Shown here: positions 9,822 to 18,149 of the stretch, piece after piece
How the letters are laid out: each line of letters opens with the position of its first letter
How positions within the stretch are numbered: the stretch's first letter is position 1
Assembly (NCBI RefSeq): GCF_034931045.1
Contig: NZ_JAYGHH010000028.1
Span: 1-64,000 of the forward strand
Reading direction: 5' to 3'
DNA from: Nodularia sp034931045
Lineage (GTDB): Bacteria > Cyanobacteriota > Cyanobacteriia > Cyanobacteriales > Nostocaceae
Length of the DNA stretch: 64,000 nt
Position numbers and translations under genes: made by a program
Notes under the pieces: generated by a model
Seen by the model: only the letters and a program-made list of their open reading frames with translations
Database searches by the model: none
Told to the model about the DNA's origin: nothing

Positions 9822-9847
9822 AAAAAAAGACAGGCATTTCGCCTGTC
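9822..9847 (-). terminator. Rho-independent terminator for petC-petA
   Basis: GACAGGC / GCCTGTC form a perfect 7-bp stem with a 5-nt loop (9829-9847). In the minus direction the stem is followed directly by seven Ts. It lies 28 bp beyond the petA stop. Confidence 0.85.
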
Positions 9848-9874
9848 CACAAAATTATTGATTTAGCAAAGATT

Positions 9875-10876
9875 TTAGAAGTTAAGTTCAGCAGCTTGAA
9901 CTTTTTCCACCTGCTTTTTCTTCAGCACTAGCATAACTTGAGCTAACATTACAAGTGCAACAAAGGCAATCATTCCTTGAACTCTGGTTGCGTCTTGCAA
10001 GACAATTTCTACATCTTTTTGACCAAATCCGCCAACATTGGGGTTATTAGTCAAAGCATCACCAGCAGTTACAGATTGTCCTTCAGAAACAATCAATTCT
10101 GGCCCTGCGGGAATTGTATCAATAGTAGTATCGCCAGATTCTGTTTGGATATTTACTAGATATTTCACATTACCATCTTCATCTTCCTCTTTGGCAATCT
10201 TGCTAATTGTGCCAGTAGCGGAAGCATTATAAATGGTATTATTGCTCTTTTCACCAGTAGGATAAACTTGTCCACGTCCCCGGTTTGCACCTAAGTGAAC
10301 TGAATATTTACCGAAGTGAATATTCTTATCTGTTGCGGGGTTAGGAGAAAGAACTGGGAAGACAATTTCTTGATACTGTTCGCCGGGTATGGGTCCCACA
10401 AGAAGAACATTCTCACTGTCTTCGGTGTAGGGTTGGAAGTAAACATCGCCTACTTCTTCTTTGAGTTCTTCAGAAATGCGGTCTTCCGGTGCAATTTTAA
10501 AGCCTTCTGGCAACATCAACACAGCACCGACGTTTAAGCCAACTTTAGAACCATCAGCACCAACTTGTTGGATGTTGGTATCGTAGGGAATTTTCACCAC
10601 TGCTTTAAATACAGTATCAGGTAGTACTGATTGGGGAACTTCTACTTCTGCTGGTTTAGCGGCTAAGTGACAGTTAGCACAAACAATCCGTCCGGTCGGT
10701 TCACGGGGGCTTTCAGGATAGGTTTGCTGCGCCCAAAAAGGATAAGCCGCAGCGCTTTGGGGCAGAGCTACATCGCTAGTGAAGTAAAATGTCAGGGTAG
10801 CGATCGCTATGAGCAAGGTTTTGATAATTGCTCTAGTATTGCGAGTTAAACTCGCTGTGGTACGGGCATTTCTCAT
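9875..10876 (-). CDS. petA: Cytochrome f (apocytochrome f precursor)
   Basis: The c-type haem subunit of the cytochrome b6f complex, which passes electrons from the Rieske protein to plastocyanin or cytochrome c6 in the thylakoid lumen. 333 aa. The signal peptide ends ...AAAYPFWAQ, where the mature N-terminal Tyr is the known axial haem ligand. The CANCH haem-attachment motif follows shortly after. A C-terminal membrane anchor (GMIAFVALVMLAQVMLVL) precedes a short stromal tail. The gene lies downstream of petC on the same strand, as in other cyanobacteria. The 164-bp spacer contains two kinds of heptamer repeats. Confidence 0.97.
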   Translation of the reverse strand: MRNARTTASLTRNTRAIIKTLLIAIATLTFYFTSDVALPQSAAAYPFWAQQTYPESPREPTGRIVCANCHLAAKPAEVEVPQSVLPDTVFKAVVKIPYDTNIQQVGADGSKVGLNVGAVLMLPEGFKIAPEDRISEELKEEVGDVYFQPYTEDSENVLLVGPIPGEQYQEIVFPVLSPNPATDKNIHFGKYSVHLGANRGRGQVYPTGEKSNNTIYNASATGTISKIAKEEDEDGNVKYLVNIQTESGDTTIDTIPAGPELIVSEGQSVTAGDALTNNPNVGGFGQKDVEIVLQDATRVQGMIAFVALVMLAQVMLVLKKKQVEKVQAAELNF

Positions 10877-10902
10877 CTCTATAAGGACAACTATTCTCTG
10901 GT

Positions 10903-10925
10903 TAATTGGTCATTGGTCATTGACT
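10903..10925 (-). repeat. Short TTGGTCA-family heptamer run upstream of petA
   Basis: TTAATTGGTCATTGGTCATT on the plus strand, about 27 bp before the petA start. It reads as the TGACCAA type in the coding direction and lies next to the GCTGAGT-type array that follows petC. Confidence 0.5.
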
Positions 10926-10933
10926 TTGTTTTT

Positions 10934-11038
10934 AGCACTCAGGACTCAATACTCAATACTCAGCACTCAGCACTCAGCACTCAATACTCAATACTCAGCA
11001 CTCAGCACTCAGCACTCAATACTCAATACTCAGCACTC
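10934..11038 (-). repeat. Heptamer array between petC and petA (15 units, higher-order pattern)
   Basis: Fifteen contiguous 7-bp units on the plus strand: one AGCACTC, one AGGACTC, then blocks of two AATACTC alternating with three AGCACTC, twice over, then two AATACTC and one AGCACTC. The block period is 35 bp. The array starts 2 bp after the petC stop and reads GAGTGCT/GAGTATT in the coding direction. Confidence 0.9.
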
Positions 11039-11040
11039 AA

Positions 11041-11580
11041 TTAAGACCACCAAGGTTCTTCGTCGGTGCGGAAGTCGGTTTCAGTCCAAGGGGTCAAGAC
11101 GATTTTGTCATCTTCAGTTTTGGTGTGTGCGAGAGCCAAAGATAGAGGTGCTGGACCTCTGACCACCTTACCAGTTGCATCGTACTGGGAACCGTGACAA
11201 GGACATTTAAACTTGTTCTCTGCGACATTCCAGGGGACAACACAACCCAAGTGTGTGCAGATAGCATTAATACCGTAATCGCCAATGGCTTCTTTGCTTT
11301 CTACGACCATATAGGTGGGGTCGCCTTTGAGTCCTTGAACTAGGGCGCGATCGCCTACGTTATGACTTGCTAGAAAGCCACTGACACTAACATCATTCCC
11401 CAACTCGTCCTTTGCAGTTGTACCGCCACCAGCGCCACCGCTAGCAGGTGGAATAAAGTAGTTAACGACAGGATACAATGCACCCAGAGCTACACCAGTC
11501 ACTGTTCCAAAAGTCAGCAAATTCATGAACTGACGACGGCCCATATCTGGCACGTCCATTGATTCAGAAAATTGAGCCAT
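11041..11580 (-). CDS. petC: Rieske iron-sulfur protein of cytochrome b6f
   Basis: Carries the 2Fe-2S cluster that takes electrons from plastoquinol at the lumen side. 179 aa. An N-terminal segment with RRQF and a single hydrophobic helix (LLTFGTVTGVALGALYPVV) is typical of the Tat-dependent Rieske anchor. A glycine-rich hinge (PASGGAGGGT) follows. The two cluster motifs CTHLGC and CPCHGS are both intact. First gene of petC-petA. The spacing to petA is filled by tandem repeats. Divergent from the DUF3067 gene. Confidence 0.97.
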   Translation of the reverse strand: MAQFSESMDVPDMGRRQFMNLLTFGTVTGVALGALYPVVNYFIPPASGGAGGGTTAKDELGNDVSVSGFLASHNVGDRALVQGLKGDPTYMVVESKEAIGDYGINAICTHLGCVVPWNVAENKFKCPCHGSQYDATGKVVRGPAPLSLALAHTKTEDDKIVLTPWTETDFRTDEEPWWS

Positions 11581-11809
11581 ATTCTACGCGCTCTTTGTGT
11601 ATTTTGTTAAGCATTCTTACAAGAGTACCAGTAGTTGAGTAACTCCTGTGTGAGTGGAAATGCCAACGCCTACAACGATGCTAATTTTCTTTATTGCAAG
11701 ATATATTGAGCATCTCTTCTGTTAGCATTACATTTCTTTATATGTCTATCATACTTGAGTTACGGAACGTAACATCATAACTAAATGTAAAATCTAATTG
11801 AGAAAAGCT
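11581..11809. promoter_or_regulatory. Divergent promoter region petC / DUF3067 gene
   Basis: 229 bp between two start codons on opposite strands. It must hold both promoters if petC and the DUF3067 gene are transcribed from here. AT-rich, but I cannot assign specific boxes with confidence. Confidence 0.4.
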
Positions 11810-12118
11810 ATGACAGGACAGGAATTACGCAAATTATTACTGGACAAGTGGGGATATTCTTACGATGTCCAGTTCCGGCGCACAAAGGGCAAGATATTTC
11901 TCCAAGTTATGTGGAAGTATCTTGAACAAGCTTCCTTTCCGTTGACTGAGGCAGAGTACCAAGAGCATCTTGATAGCATTGCTAATTATCTTCAGGCTTT
12001 GGGTGGTGCTGTGCAAGTCCAAACATTTATTTCCCAAACACGCGATCGCCCCCGTCTTGGCAAAGCTGTGAGTATTCCTCTAGATTTGGGTGAACGCGCC
12101 TCGGAATGGATTGTTTGA
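11810..12118 (+). CDS. DUF3067 family protein
   Basis: 102 aa from the ATG at 11810 (MTGQELRKLLLDKWGYSYDVQ); a TTG four codons upstream is the alternative. Small soluble protein with the features I associate with DUF3067, found in cyanobacteria and plastids: GKIFLQVMWKYLEQASFPLTEAEYQ and a C-terminal DRPRLGKAVSIPLDLGERASEWI. Divergent from petC, which suggests a link to photosynthetic electron transport, but that is inference from position only. The biochemical function is not known to me. Confidence 0.75.
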   Translation: MTGQELRKLLLDKWGYSYDVQFRRTKGKIFLQVMWKYLEQASFPLTEAEYQEHLDSIANYLQALGGAVQVQTFISQTRDRPRLGKAVSIPLDLGERASEWIV

Positions 12119-12684
12119 AATGCTATTTTTAGGTCACGCTGAATCCAAAGCACACGTTACCCGTCAGTCCTTTACGCGATCGCTGGAATCGGAGCCAGTC
12201 ACTATGAGTTAATGTATAATATTTATTGTATATTTAAGTAATTATGAACACTGTAGCAAAGTGCCAGGATCAAGCCAGTAGGGACGGGTTGATTACAATT
12301 ATTGTTGGTAATTGAGCATATCTGTCATAGTTTGCGTGGCGTAGCCATAACCGTCTCTACATCAAAGCTTGGAGCTATCAATACTGTTTTAATTCTGATG
12401 ACAATCGCTATAATTACTATATTTTGCTGCCTAACTTGTATCTTTTAATTCATCTAGATACTTACTAAATCAGGCGATCGCTGTTATCTCCGATTCATCT
12501 ATATTTGTTTTCAAAGTGACATTTACTCTGCTCATCCTGATGAATTTGATCAATGGATAAAAAAGCGATCACAACTCTATAAAATTTGTACACTTATTTC
12601 CATTAAGCAAATTTATAATCAACAGCTAAAATTACAATTCATTGATCAGTAATGAATCCTAAATATTCAGGAATTTTATAAACG
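12119..12684. other. Intergenic stretch without a recognisable gene
   Basis: 566 bp, AT-rich. It contains two HIP1-like sites, an inverted copy (12254-12279) of the split repeat at 306-332, and a GTGGCGTAGCCATA fragment at about 12338 that recurs at 47774. No open frame with coding character. Confidence 0.45.
12254..12279. repeat. Split dispersed repeat, copy B
   Basis: Reverse complement reads ACTGGCTTGAT, then 4 bp, then GCACTTTGCTA. The same two 11-mers, separated by 5 bp, occur at 306-332. Probably a fragment of a dispersed or mobile element. Confidence 0.55.
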
Positions 12685-13755
12685 ATGAATCATCACCTTA
12701 AATTAGCTACTTCTCTTGATGATGTAGAATTGCCAGAGAAATTACCGCCCATCGTTCTCATAGCTTTTACTCGTCCTGAATTGCTAAAGGAGGTTTTAAA
12801 TGCAATTAGTCAACAAACTTTATTACCTCCAAAAATAATTGGTTTTGTCGATGGTGCAAGAAAGTCAGAGGATGAACATTTGATTGCACAATGTATTTCC
12901 TTGTTAGAGGATTTTTCCGCCTTAGTACCAGTTCAAATTGTTGCCAGGAAAAATAATTTAGGATGTGACCAAAATGTAATTTTGGGTTTAACAGAGGTTC
13001 TCACTACCCATGATTCTCTTGTTTATTTAGAAGATGATACTGTTCCTAATCAATATTTTTATGATCGTATGTGCCGATTATTAGAGGCTTACCGCGATTG
13101 TAAACAAGTTTGTTCAGTCAGTGCCTATGCAAACCTACCAGCAGGTTTAGATTCTCAAGTAGATACAGATTTTATCATGTCTAATCGTGTGTTTTGCTGG
13201 GGATTTGGTACTTGGTTTGATCGTTGGCAAGAAATCGATTTGGTTAATCAATCAGCCCAATATAATCCTTTTGGTAGCTTTTATCAAATCCCAGCAACAT
13301 CCCAAACAAAAATGACGATGGTCAATCAATTTTGGCTAGAAAAAAATAAACAAACAGATTGGGTGATTACATTCACACTTGCTGCTCTTTATCACCAGAA
13401 ATTACATATTATTCCAACAACTTCCTTCACCTATAATATTGGATTTGGTCATCCTCAATCAAAAACTTACAAAGGCAAAGAAGCAAGCTGGGTTAATGCT
13501 AGATATCAAGCCGATTTCCGTCCCCATAGTTTACCATCCAGCCTGGAATTACCGGAGCAATTAAAACTTGCTCTGAGTGATGGTGATCTAGTTCAATACT
13601 TATTAAAGCAGAAAGGATTATGGTTGAATCTATCAGCTTTTATGTATTTATTGCCAAGGTCTAGTAGCTTGAGTAACATGATAATGCTCATCAAGCTGTT
13701 CATAACTAGTTTACCCTTAACATTGAAGCGTTGGCGTAGTGGTTTACCCATGTAA
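12685..13755 (+). CDS. Glycosyltransferase, GT-A fold (GT2-like)
   Basis: 356 aa. The N-terminus PIVLIAFTRPELLKEVLNAI is a GT-A nucleotide-sugar binding start; a YLEDDTVPN segment near residue 113 supplies the acidic DxD-like metal site. The middle CWGFGTWFDRWQEID resembles sugar transferases acting on surface glycans. No membrane helix is obvious, so it is probably cytoplasmic or membrane-associated. It is flanked by long non-coding stretches, so no pathway can be read from its neighbours. Substrate unknown. Confidence 0.75.
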   Translation: MNHHLKLATSLDDVELPEKLPPIVLIAFTRPELLKEVLNAISQQTLLPPKIIGFVDGARKSEDEHLIAQCISLLEDFSALVPVQIVARKNNLGCDQNVILGLTEVLTTHDSLVYLEDDTVPNQYFYDRMCRLLEAYRDCKQVCSVSAYANLPAGLDSQVDTDFIMSNRVFCWGFGTWFDRWQEIDLVNQSAQYNPFGSFYQIPATSQTKMTMVNQFWLEKNKQTDWVITFTLAALYHQKLHIIPTTSFTYNIGFGHPQSKTYKGKEASWVNARYQADFRPHSLPSSLELPEQLKLALSDGDLVQYLLKQKGLWLNLSAFMYLLPRSSSLSNMIMLIKLFITSLPLTLKRWRSGLPM

Positions 13756-14065
13756 ATAAAGTTACGCGCCATCAAAATTCAAAAAGTTTAGGATAAAATA
13801 TTCTCTGCTCTATAGGGTTTGCTGAAAAATGCCACGAAACTAGTTTAGATGCTACACAGCATAAAAAATGGTAGCTTTGGAGGTTGGTTCCCAAATTCAC
13901 CCCATAATTTTCCACCGAAACGCAAGGATTTTGAGTGTCCAAATATGTCAAATTTCGTCTAGCAAATTGTCAACTTAGGACTAACTCCTACTTGAAAATT
14001 GCTAAATTTCAGCATTAGCAGTTCACATACCTTGATTTTTCAAAGCTTTCAGCTATTTAATTAAA
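13756..14065. other. Intergenic stretch with repeat 12-mer
   Basis: 310 bp without a gene. TAGGGTTTGCTG at 13813-13824, followed by AAAAATG, matches the 12-mers at 184 and 16548 and looks like the end of a dispersed element. Confidence 0.45.
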
Positions 14066-14138
<73 letters not shown>

Positions 14139-14215
14139 TGGGGGCTTTATTTGACCCACGATTAATAAATGTAGCACAAGAACAATTGCTTGGCAAGAGG
14201 TGAAAGAAAAAAAGT

Positions 14216-15085
14216 TTATCCTGCTTTGAACATCAACTTTACTGAAAGGAAAACAGCTACAAAAAACAAAAACTGCACAAGGACAATACTAGGGCCTGAT
14301 GGCAAGTTAAAAATACCTGAAACCAAAATACCAGCAAGGCTTGTGCTTGAACCGATCATGATTGATAAAACCAGAAAACGGTTAAAGTGATGACTCATCA
14401 GCTTGGCTGTGGAAGCGGGAATCACCAAAAAGGCATTTACCAGCAACACACCGACGGCTGTAATCGCTACGGCAACAGCTAGGGAAAGTAAAATCACAAA
14501 GCCATAGCGATACACTTGAACTGGAATTCCTTGTACTTGGGCTACATCTGGGTTCAGGGTTAATAAAATTTGCTGTTGCAAGGTGGAAAATAAAAATATG
14601 CTACTGGCTATGAGCAAAAGGATGGTCAAAATTAAATCTGTATTGTCGATAGCCAGAATATCTCCGAACAATACTCTCATTAAATTGCCACGATAACCCG
14701 GAACGAAGCTAGTCAAAATCACACCAATACCTAATGCTCCTGATAGGACTATACTAAGAACGCTATCGCTCGCTAAATCGGTTTTATCGATGAAGTAGAG
14801 AACAACCACGCCAAATACTAAGGTAAAAGGCAACAGCATCCAAGTTGGGTTTAACTGTAGTAATACGCCTAAAACTACGCCGATTAATGCGGCATGACCT
14901 ACAGCATGGCTGAAAAAGGATAGCTGGCGTAATGTAGCAAAGCTACCTAGTAAACCTCCCAGGATTCCCATTAACACAGCACCTGCGATCGCTCGCTGCA
15001 TGAAGGGAAATTGTAACAAATTTACAAAGTCAAAATTAGTGGCGATCGCTAACAAATGGATCTGGCAAACAAAGCATAAATACAT
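14216..15085 (-). CDS. znuB: Zinc/manganese ABC transporter permease (ZnuB-like)
   Basis: 289 aa with about eight hydrophobic segments. FMQRAIAGAVLMGILGGLLGSF and RQLSFFSHAVGHAALIGV are typical of metal-type ABC-3 permeases (ZnuB/MntB). The C-terminus is highly hydrophobic. It is separated from the ATPase gene by the divergent SmtB-like regulator. Together with 15635-16405 (ATPase) and 16813-17907 (binding protein) it forms a complete high-affinity importer of the zinc type. Zinc rather than manganese is inferred from the His-rich binding protein and the SmtB-type regulator. Confidence 0.88.
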   Translation of the reverse strand: MYLCFVCQIHLLAIATNFDFVNLLQFPFMQRAIAGAVLMGILGGLLGSFATLRQLSFFSHAVGHAALIGVVLGVLLQLNPTWMLLPFTLVFGVVVLYFIDKTDLASDSVLSIVLSGALGIGVILTSFVPGYRGNLMRVLFGDILAIDNTDLILTILLLIASSIFLFSTLQQQILLTLNPDVAQVQGIPVQVYRYGFVILLSLAVAVAITAVGVLLVNAFLVIPASTAKLMSHHFNRFLVLSIMIGSSTSLAGILVSGIFNLPSGPSIVLVQFLFFVAVFLSVKLMFKAG

Positions 15086-15233
15086 ATTTACAAGCTATAT
15101 TTTTTTATCCTTATTGTTTTGATTACAGGTAGATTTTTATCAAGTCTAAATAAATAGGATTGTTCTAATTATGAATTTATCAGTGTATAATATTAAGTAT
15201 AATTTAAAATAGATCACTATAGATATTAATCTT
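15086..15233. promoter_or_regulatory. Divergent promoter region znuB / SmtB-type regulator
   Basis: 148 bp between divergent starts, very AT-rich, with TATAAT at about 15187 facing the regulator gene. I could not identify a clear 12-2-12 SmtB-type operator. Confidence 0.4.
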
Positions 15234-15557
15234 GTGCAAGACTTAGTAGACCAAACTCTCAGTCATGAAAAAGCTCAACGGATGGCAGAATTTTTCAGTT
15301 TTTTGGGAGATCCTAATCGCCTGCGAATTCTTTCTTTTTTGGCTAACAAAGAACTGTGTGTTAGTGATTTAGCCGCATTACTAAACATGAGCGAATCTGC
15401 TGTTTCCCATCAATTACGAAACTTGCGAGTCATGCGATTAGTTGGCTATCGTAAGCAGGGACGTAATGTATTTTATCACCTCCACGATAACCATATTTCT
15501 CATCTTTATCAGGCTGTGGCTGAACATTTAGATGAACCTGTTGAATCAGGAAACTAA
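15234..15557 (+). CDS. ArsR/SmtB-family metal-responsive repressor
   Basis: 107 aa from a GTG start. A winged-helix core is visible: LGDPNRLRILSFLANKELCVSDLAALLNMSESAVSHQLRNLR. The alpha-5 metal site of SmtB is reproduced exactly in spacing: Asp, His two residues later, His eleven further, Glu three further (DNH...H..E in LHDNHISHLYQAVAEHLDE). The alpha-3 Cys (ELCVSDLA) is also present. This pattern predicts zinc sensing. It lies between the ATPase and permease genes on the opposite strand and diverges from znuB, so control of the transporter is a reasonable inference, although SmtB proteins more often derepress efflux or metallothionein genes. Confidence 0.9.
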   Translation: MQDLVDQTLSHEKAQRMAEFFSFLGDPNRLRILSFLANKELCVSDLAALLNMSESAVSHQLRNLRVMRLVGYRKQGRNVFYHLHDNHISHLYQAVAEHLDEPVESGN

Positions 15558-15634
15558 AAAATCAAAAGTAAAAAAATATTGCTGATGTCTTTTTACTGTT
15601 GACTATTAGTTATACAAAAGTATTGTTGAAAATT

Positions 15635-16405
15635 TTAATGGTGATGCTGATAAGGACTGAATCCAGGCCCGTATGTCGCTAACAAATTTTGGGGTGAAAG
15701 GGCAATTTCGGGTTGACCAGTACAAATAACAGTTTGGTTAAGGCAAATAACGCGATCGCAATGACGGCTGACCATATCAATATCATGGGAAACCTGCAAC
15801 ACTGTCCAACCTTCTTCCCGCTTTAATTCATTTAACAAAGCGTAAAAATCTGTGATCCCTTGGACATCAACACCAGCAAAAGCTTCATCTAATACCAAAA
15901 GTTGCCGAGGAATTACTAAGCAATAAGCTAACAACACCCGCTTTAGTTGCCCACCGCTAAGAGTTCCAATAGCTTGATGCCGAAGATGATAAGCATCGGT
16001 TCGCCGCAAAGCCTCTGCTATTGCTATTGATTTTTTTCTATCTTTCTTCCACAAATTGAAAAAAAATGGATGCTGATTTTTATTTTCATTCGCCCATCCC
16101 AGCCCGACTAATTCGCCTACAGAAATAGGGAAACTACGGTCAAAGATGAAATTTTGTGGCACATAACCTAATCGATGACGCAAATTTCCCAACTTGGTAA
16201 TTGGGCGACCAAAAATTTCTATTTTGCCAGTAATATGAGGAATTATATCTAAAATCGCTTTCACCAAAGTACTTTTACCCGCACCATTGGGGCCAACGAT
16301 AGCTGTATCTGTTCCTGGTAACAATTCAAAGGTAACATCTCGAACAGCCAAATAACTGCCTTGATTTATATTTAATCCTTCGACTTTTAAAATGGGAGAT
16401 GTCAT
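15635..16405 (-). CDS. znuC: Zinc/manganese ABC transporter ATP-binding protein (ZnuC-like)
   Basis: 256 aa. Walker A GPNGAGKST, signature LSGGQLKRVLLA and Walker B LLVLDEAFAG are intact; the switch His lies in LQVSHDIDMVS. The VPQNFIFDRSFPISVGELV stretch is characteristic of metal-type importers. The C-terminus ends in PYQHHH, a short His tail that could touch metal. Converges on the SmtB-type regulator gene. Upstream lies a 407-bp gap region containing the N run and candidate Zur half-sites. Confidence 0.92.
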   Translation of the reverse strand: MTSPILKVEGLNINQGSYLAVRDVTFELLPGTDTAIVGPNGAGKSTLVKAILDIIPHITGKIEIFGRPITKLGNLRHRLGYVPQNFIFDRSFPISVGELVGLGWANENKNQHPFFFNLWKKDRKKSIAIAEALRRTDAYHLRHQAIGTLSGGQLKRVLLAYCLVIPRQLLVLDEAFAGVDVQGITDFYALLNELKREEGWTVLQVSHDIDMVSRHCDRVICLNQTVICTGQPEIALSPQNLLATYGPGFSPYQHHH

Positions 16406-16440
16406 TAAGTAAGTGGGCGTAAATAAAGTTAACTGGTGGG

Positions 16441-16470
16441 GATCGTCATTTGTCCTTTGTCATTGGTAAG
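16441..16470 (-). repeat. Degenerate TTGGTCA-family run upstream of znuC
   Basis: GTCATTTGTCCTTTGTCATT and flanks, about 40 bp before the znuC start. It reads as the CAATGAC type in the coding direction; a looser member of the family seen upstream of other genes. Confidence 0.35.
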
Positions 16471-16559
16471 GATTGCGCCTTGTTTACCTTTCGTAATATA
16501 ATTTGGGTTTTTCCTGCCTACCTACTTAGTCCTGGATTATTGGTAATTAGGGTTTGCTG

Positions 16560-16724
16560 NNNNNNNNNNNNNNNNNNNNNNNNNNNNNNNNNNNNNNNNN
16601 NNNNNNNNNNNNNNNNNNNNNNNNNNNNNNNNNNNNNNNNNNNNNNNNNNNNNNNNNNNNNNNNNNNNNNNNNNNNNNNNNNNNNNNNNNNNNNNNNNNN
16701 NNNNNNNNNNNNNNNNNNNNNNNN
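16560..16724. other. Assembly gap (165 Ns)
   Basis: The Ns begin directly after TAGGGTTTGCTG. The flanks carry a perfect 9-bp inverted repeat, TAATTAGGG (16544-16552) and CCCTAATTA (16741-16749), so the missing DNA is probably a repeat element. Gap size may be nominal. Confidence 0.9.
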
Positions 16725-16756
16725 AGATTTCTTCAGTCAGCCCTAATTAATTATTC

Positions 16757-16790
16757 ATTGATAATGACATCAAAACAAATGATTATCAGG
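16757..16790 (-). promoter_or_regulatory. Candidate Zur-type operator half-sites upstream of znuC
   Basis: TGATAAT (16759-16765) and ATTATCA (16782-16788) are inverted half-sites 16 bp apart. On the minus strand the second reads TGATAATCATT, matching the first 11 positions of the cyanobacterial Zur consensus TGATAATNATTATCA. Position between the binding-protein and ATPase genes fits. By eye only. Confidence 0.45.
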
Positions 16791-16812
16791 TGTCGCTGTC
16801 TTGTCCATCTAA

Positions 16813-17907
16813 TTATTTGCACCCAGCCTCTAGAGTTTGCAAGTTATTTCTCATTGCTTGGAGGTAATGCTGGGGATTGATATCGCCACCAACAGTTTCT
16901 AGAGAATCCAAATTACGCACAGTTATACTCAAATCTTGGGCAAGACTGGTTAATAATTTATTATCTACCCCTGCTTCGCTGAATAAAGCTTTAGCGTTAT
17001 AGTTTTTTACAGCCTTGACAGCTTTCTGCACATCTGCGGGTGAAAGTTGGTCTTCAGGAATTTGCACCACAGCCACTTGTTTGAGATTATAGCGTTGAGC
17101 TAAATATGGAAAGGCATCATGAAATGTAATAAAAGTGCAATTAGGAGTTTTCTGCAAAGTTTGTTGAAATTCTTGATCTAAGTTGTCTAATTCTTGAATA
17201 TAAGCCGCAGCATTCGCCTCATAAGTAGCTTTATTCGCAGGATCAGCTGCAATTAATCCATCCCGAATATTTGTTACCTGCTGTTTTGCTAAAACTGGAT
17301 CTAACCAAACGTGAGGATTTCCCTCAGCATGGTCATGGCTATGTCCGTGGCTATGTCCGTGGCTATGTCCGTCTCCTGTTACCGTTTTATCAACCGGGGA
17401 AATTTCATCTAAAATTTGAATCCCTTTACTAGCATCAATTTTAACTAAATTAGGATTTTCGGCATTTTTTACAGTGTCGTCCAAAAATTCCTCTAATCCC
17501 AAACCATTTTTGACTAAAATACTGGCTGTAGAAATCGCTTTAACATCATCCGGTGTTGATTGGTAATCATGCACCCCCGTGGTCGGTGGCACGAGAATTG
17601 ATACATCTGCGGCATCTCCAGCTACTGCTTTAGTAAACAAATACATGGGCAAAATTGTGGCCACAACTTGAGTTTTTTCTGCCGTTGCTGGAATAGCTGC
17701 TGCTTCCTCTGCTTTGGGTGTTTGTTCTGAAGTTACTCCTATATCTGTGTTTGATTGGTTACAGCCCACAGCCACCGATAAGGTGAGTAAAGCCATTAAT
17801 GACAGGACAAGTCTGTTTTTTTTGCCTGTTTTAATTCCTAAAGGATTCCAAATCACACTTTTCCCCTCTAAACTAATGATTACTCTACTTTTGTCAGACT
17901 TCTTCAT
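16813..17907 (-). CDS. znuA: Zinc ABC transporter substrate-binding lipoprotein (ZnuA-like)
   Basis: 364 aa. After an N-terminal extension comes a hydrophobic segment ending in LSVAVGC, a lipobox-like site. The fold family is the metal-binding A-1 type (TroA/ZnuA): VVATILPMYLF near the mature start and a His in TTGVHDYQSTP. A His-rich loop of GHSHGHSHGHSHDH character precedes NPHVWLDP, a feature of zinc rather than manganese binders. HDAFPYLAQRY supplies a further ligand His. The His loop is coded by a 12-bp DNA repeat (GGCTATGTCCGT on the plus strand). The start may lie further in, as the first ~30 residues are unusual for a signal peptide. Confidence 0.92.
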   Translation of the reverse strand: MKKSDKSRVIISLEGKSVIWNPLGIKTGKKNRLVLSLMALLTLSVAVGCNQSNTDIGVTSEQTPKAEEAAAIPATAEKTQVVATILPMYLFTKAVAGDAADVSILVPPTTGVHDYQSTPDDVKAISTASILVKNGLGLEEFLDDTVKNAENPNLVKIDASKGIQILDEISPVDKTVTGDGHSHGHSHGHSHDHAEGNPHVWLDPVLAKQQVTNIRDGLIAADPANKATYEANAAAYIQELDNLDQEFQQTLQKTPNCTFITFHDAFPYLAQRYNLKQVAVVQIPEDQLSPADVQKAVKAVKNYNAKALFSEAGVDNKLLTSLAQDLSITVRNLDSLETVGGDINPQHYLQAMRNNLQTLEAGCK

Positions 17908-17908
17908 T

Positions 17909-17951
17909 GAGAATGAAATTCGTTTACTATTATAGAATAAGTATCATTCTC
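17909..17951 (-). promoter_or_regulatory. Inverted repeat directly upstream of znuA
   Basis: GAGAATGA (17909-17916) and TCATTCTC (17944-17951) form perfect 8-bp arms; within it AGAAT..7..ATTCT is a tighter palindrome (17934-17950). Possible binding site for a Zur/Fur-type repressor. Its proximity to the start codon suggests regulation, but the match to a known box is weak. Confidence 0.35.
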
Positions 17952-18149
17952 ACACAATCCTGCAAAAAATGTATAATAGACCACAAAAATAACTGTTTAA
18001 TATCTCACCAGTAGGTAAAGACCAGTTTTTAGCTTATTGAGAATATTCTTAAACTACTGTTAACATTTGGAAAATACTTTTTTAAAAAAGGTATTCTCGA
18101 AAACATTCGCCCTGAGTGCAATCTACAATCAACAAGTGTGAGGAAGGAA

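Noticed and set aside
10809..11162. Open frame on the plus strand over petC-petA
   Set aside because: It is translated heptamer repeat (SILSTQHSALNTQ-type text) antisense to petC and petA.
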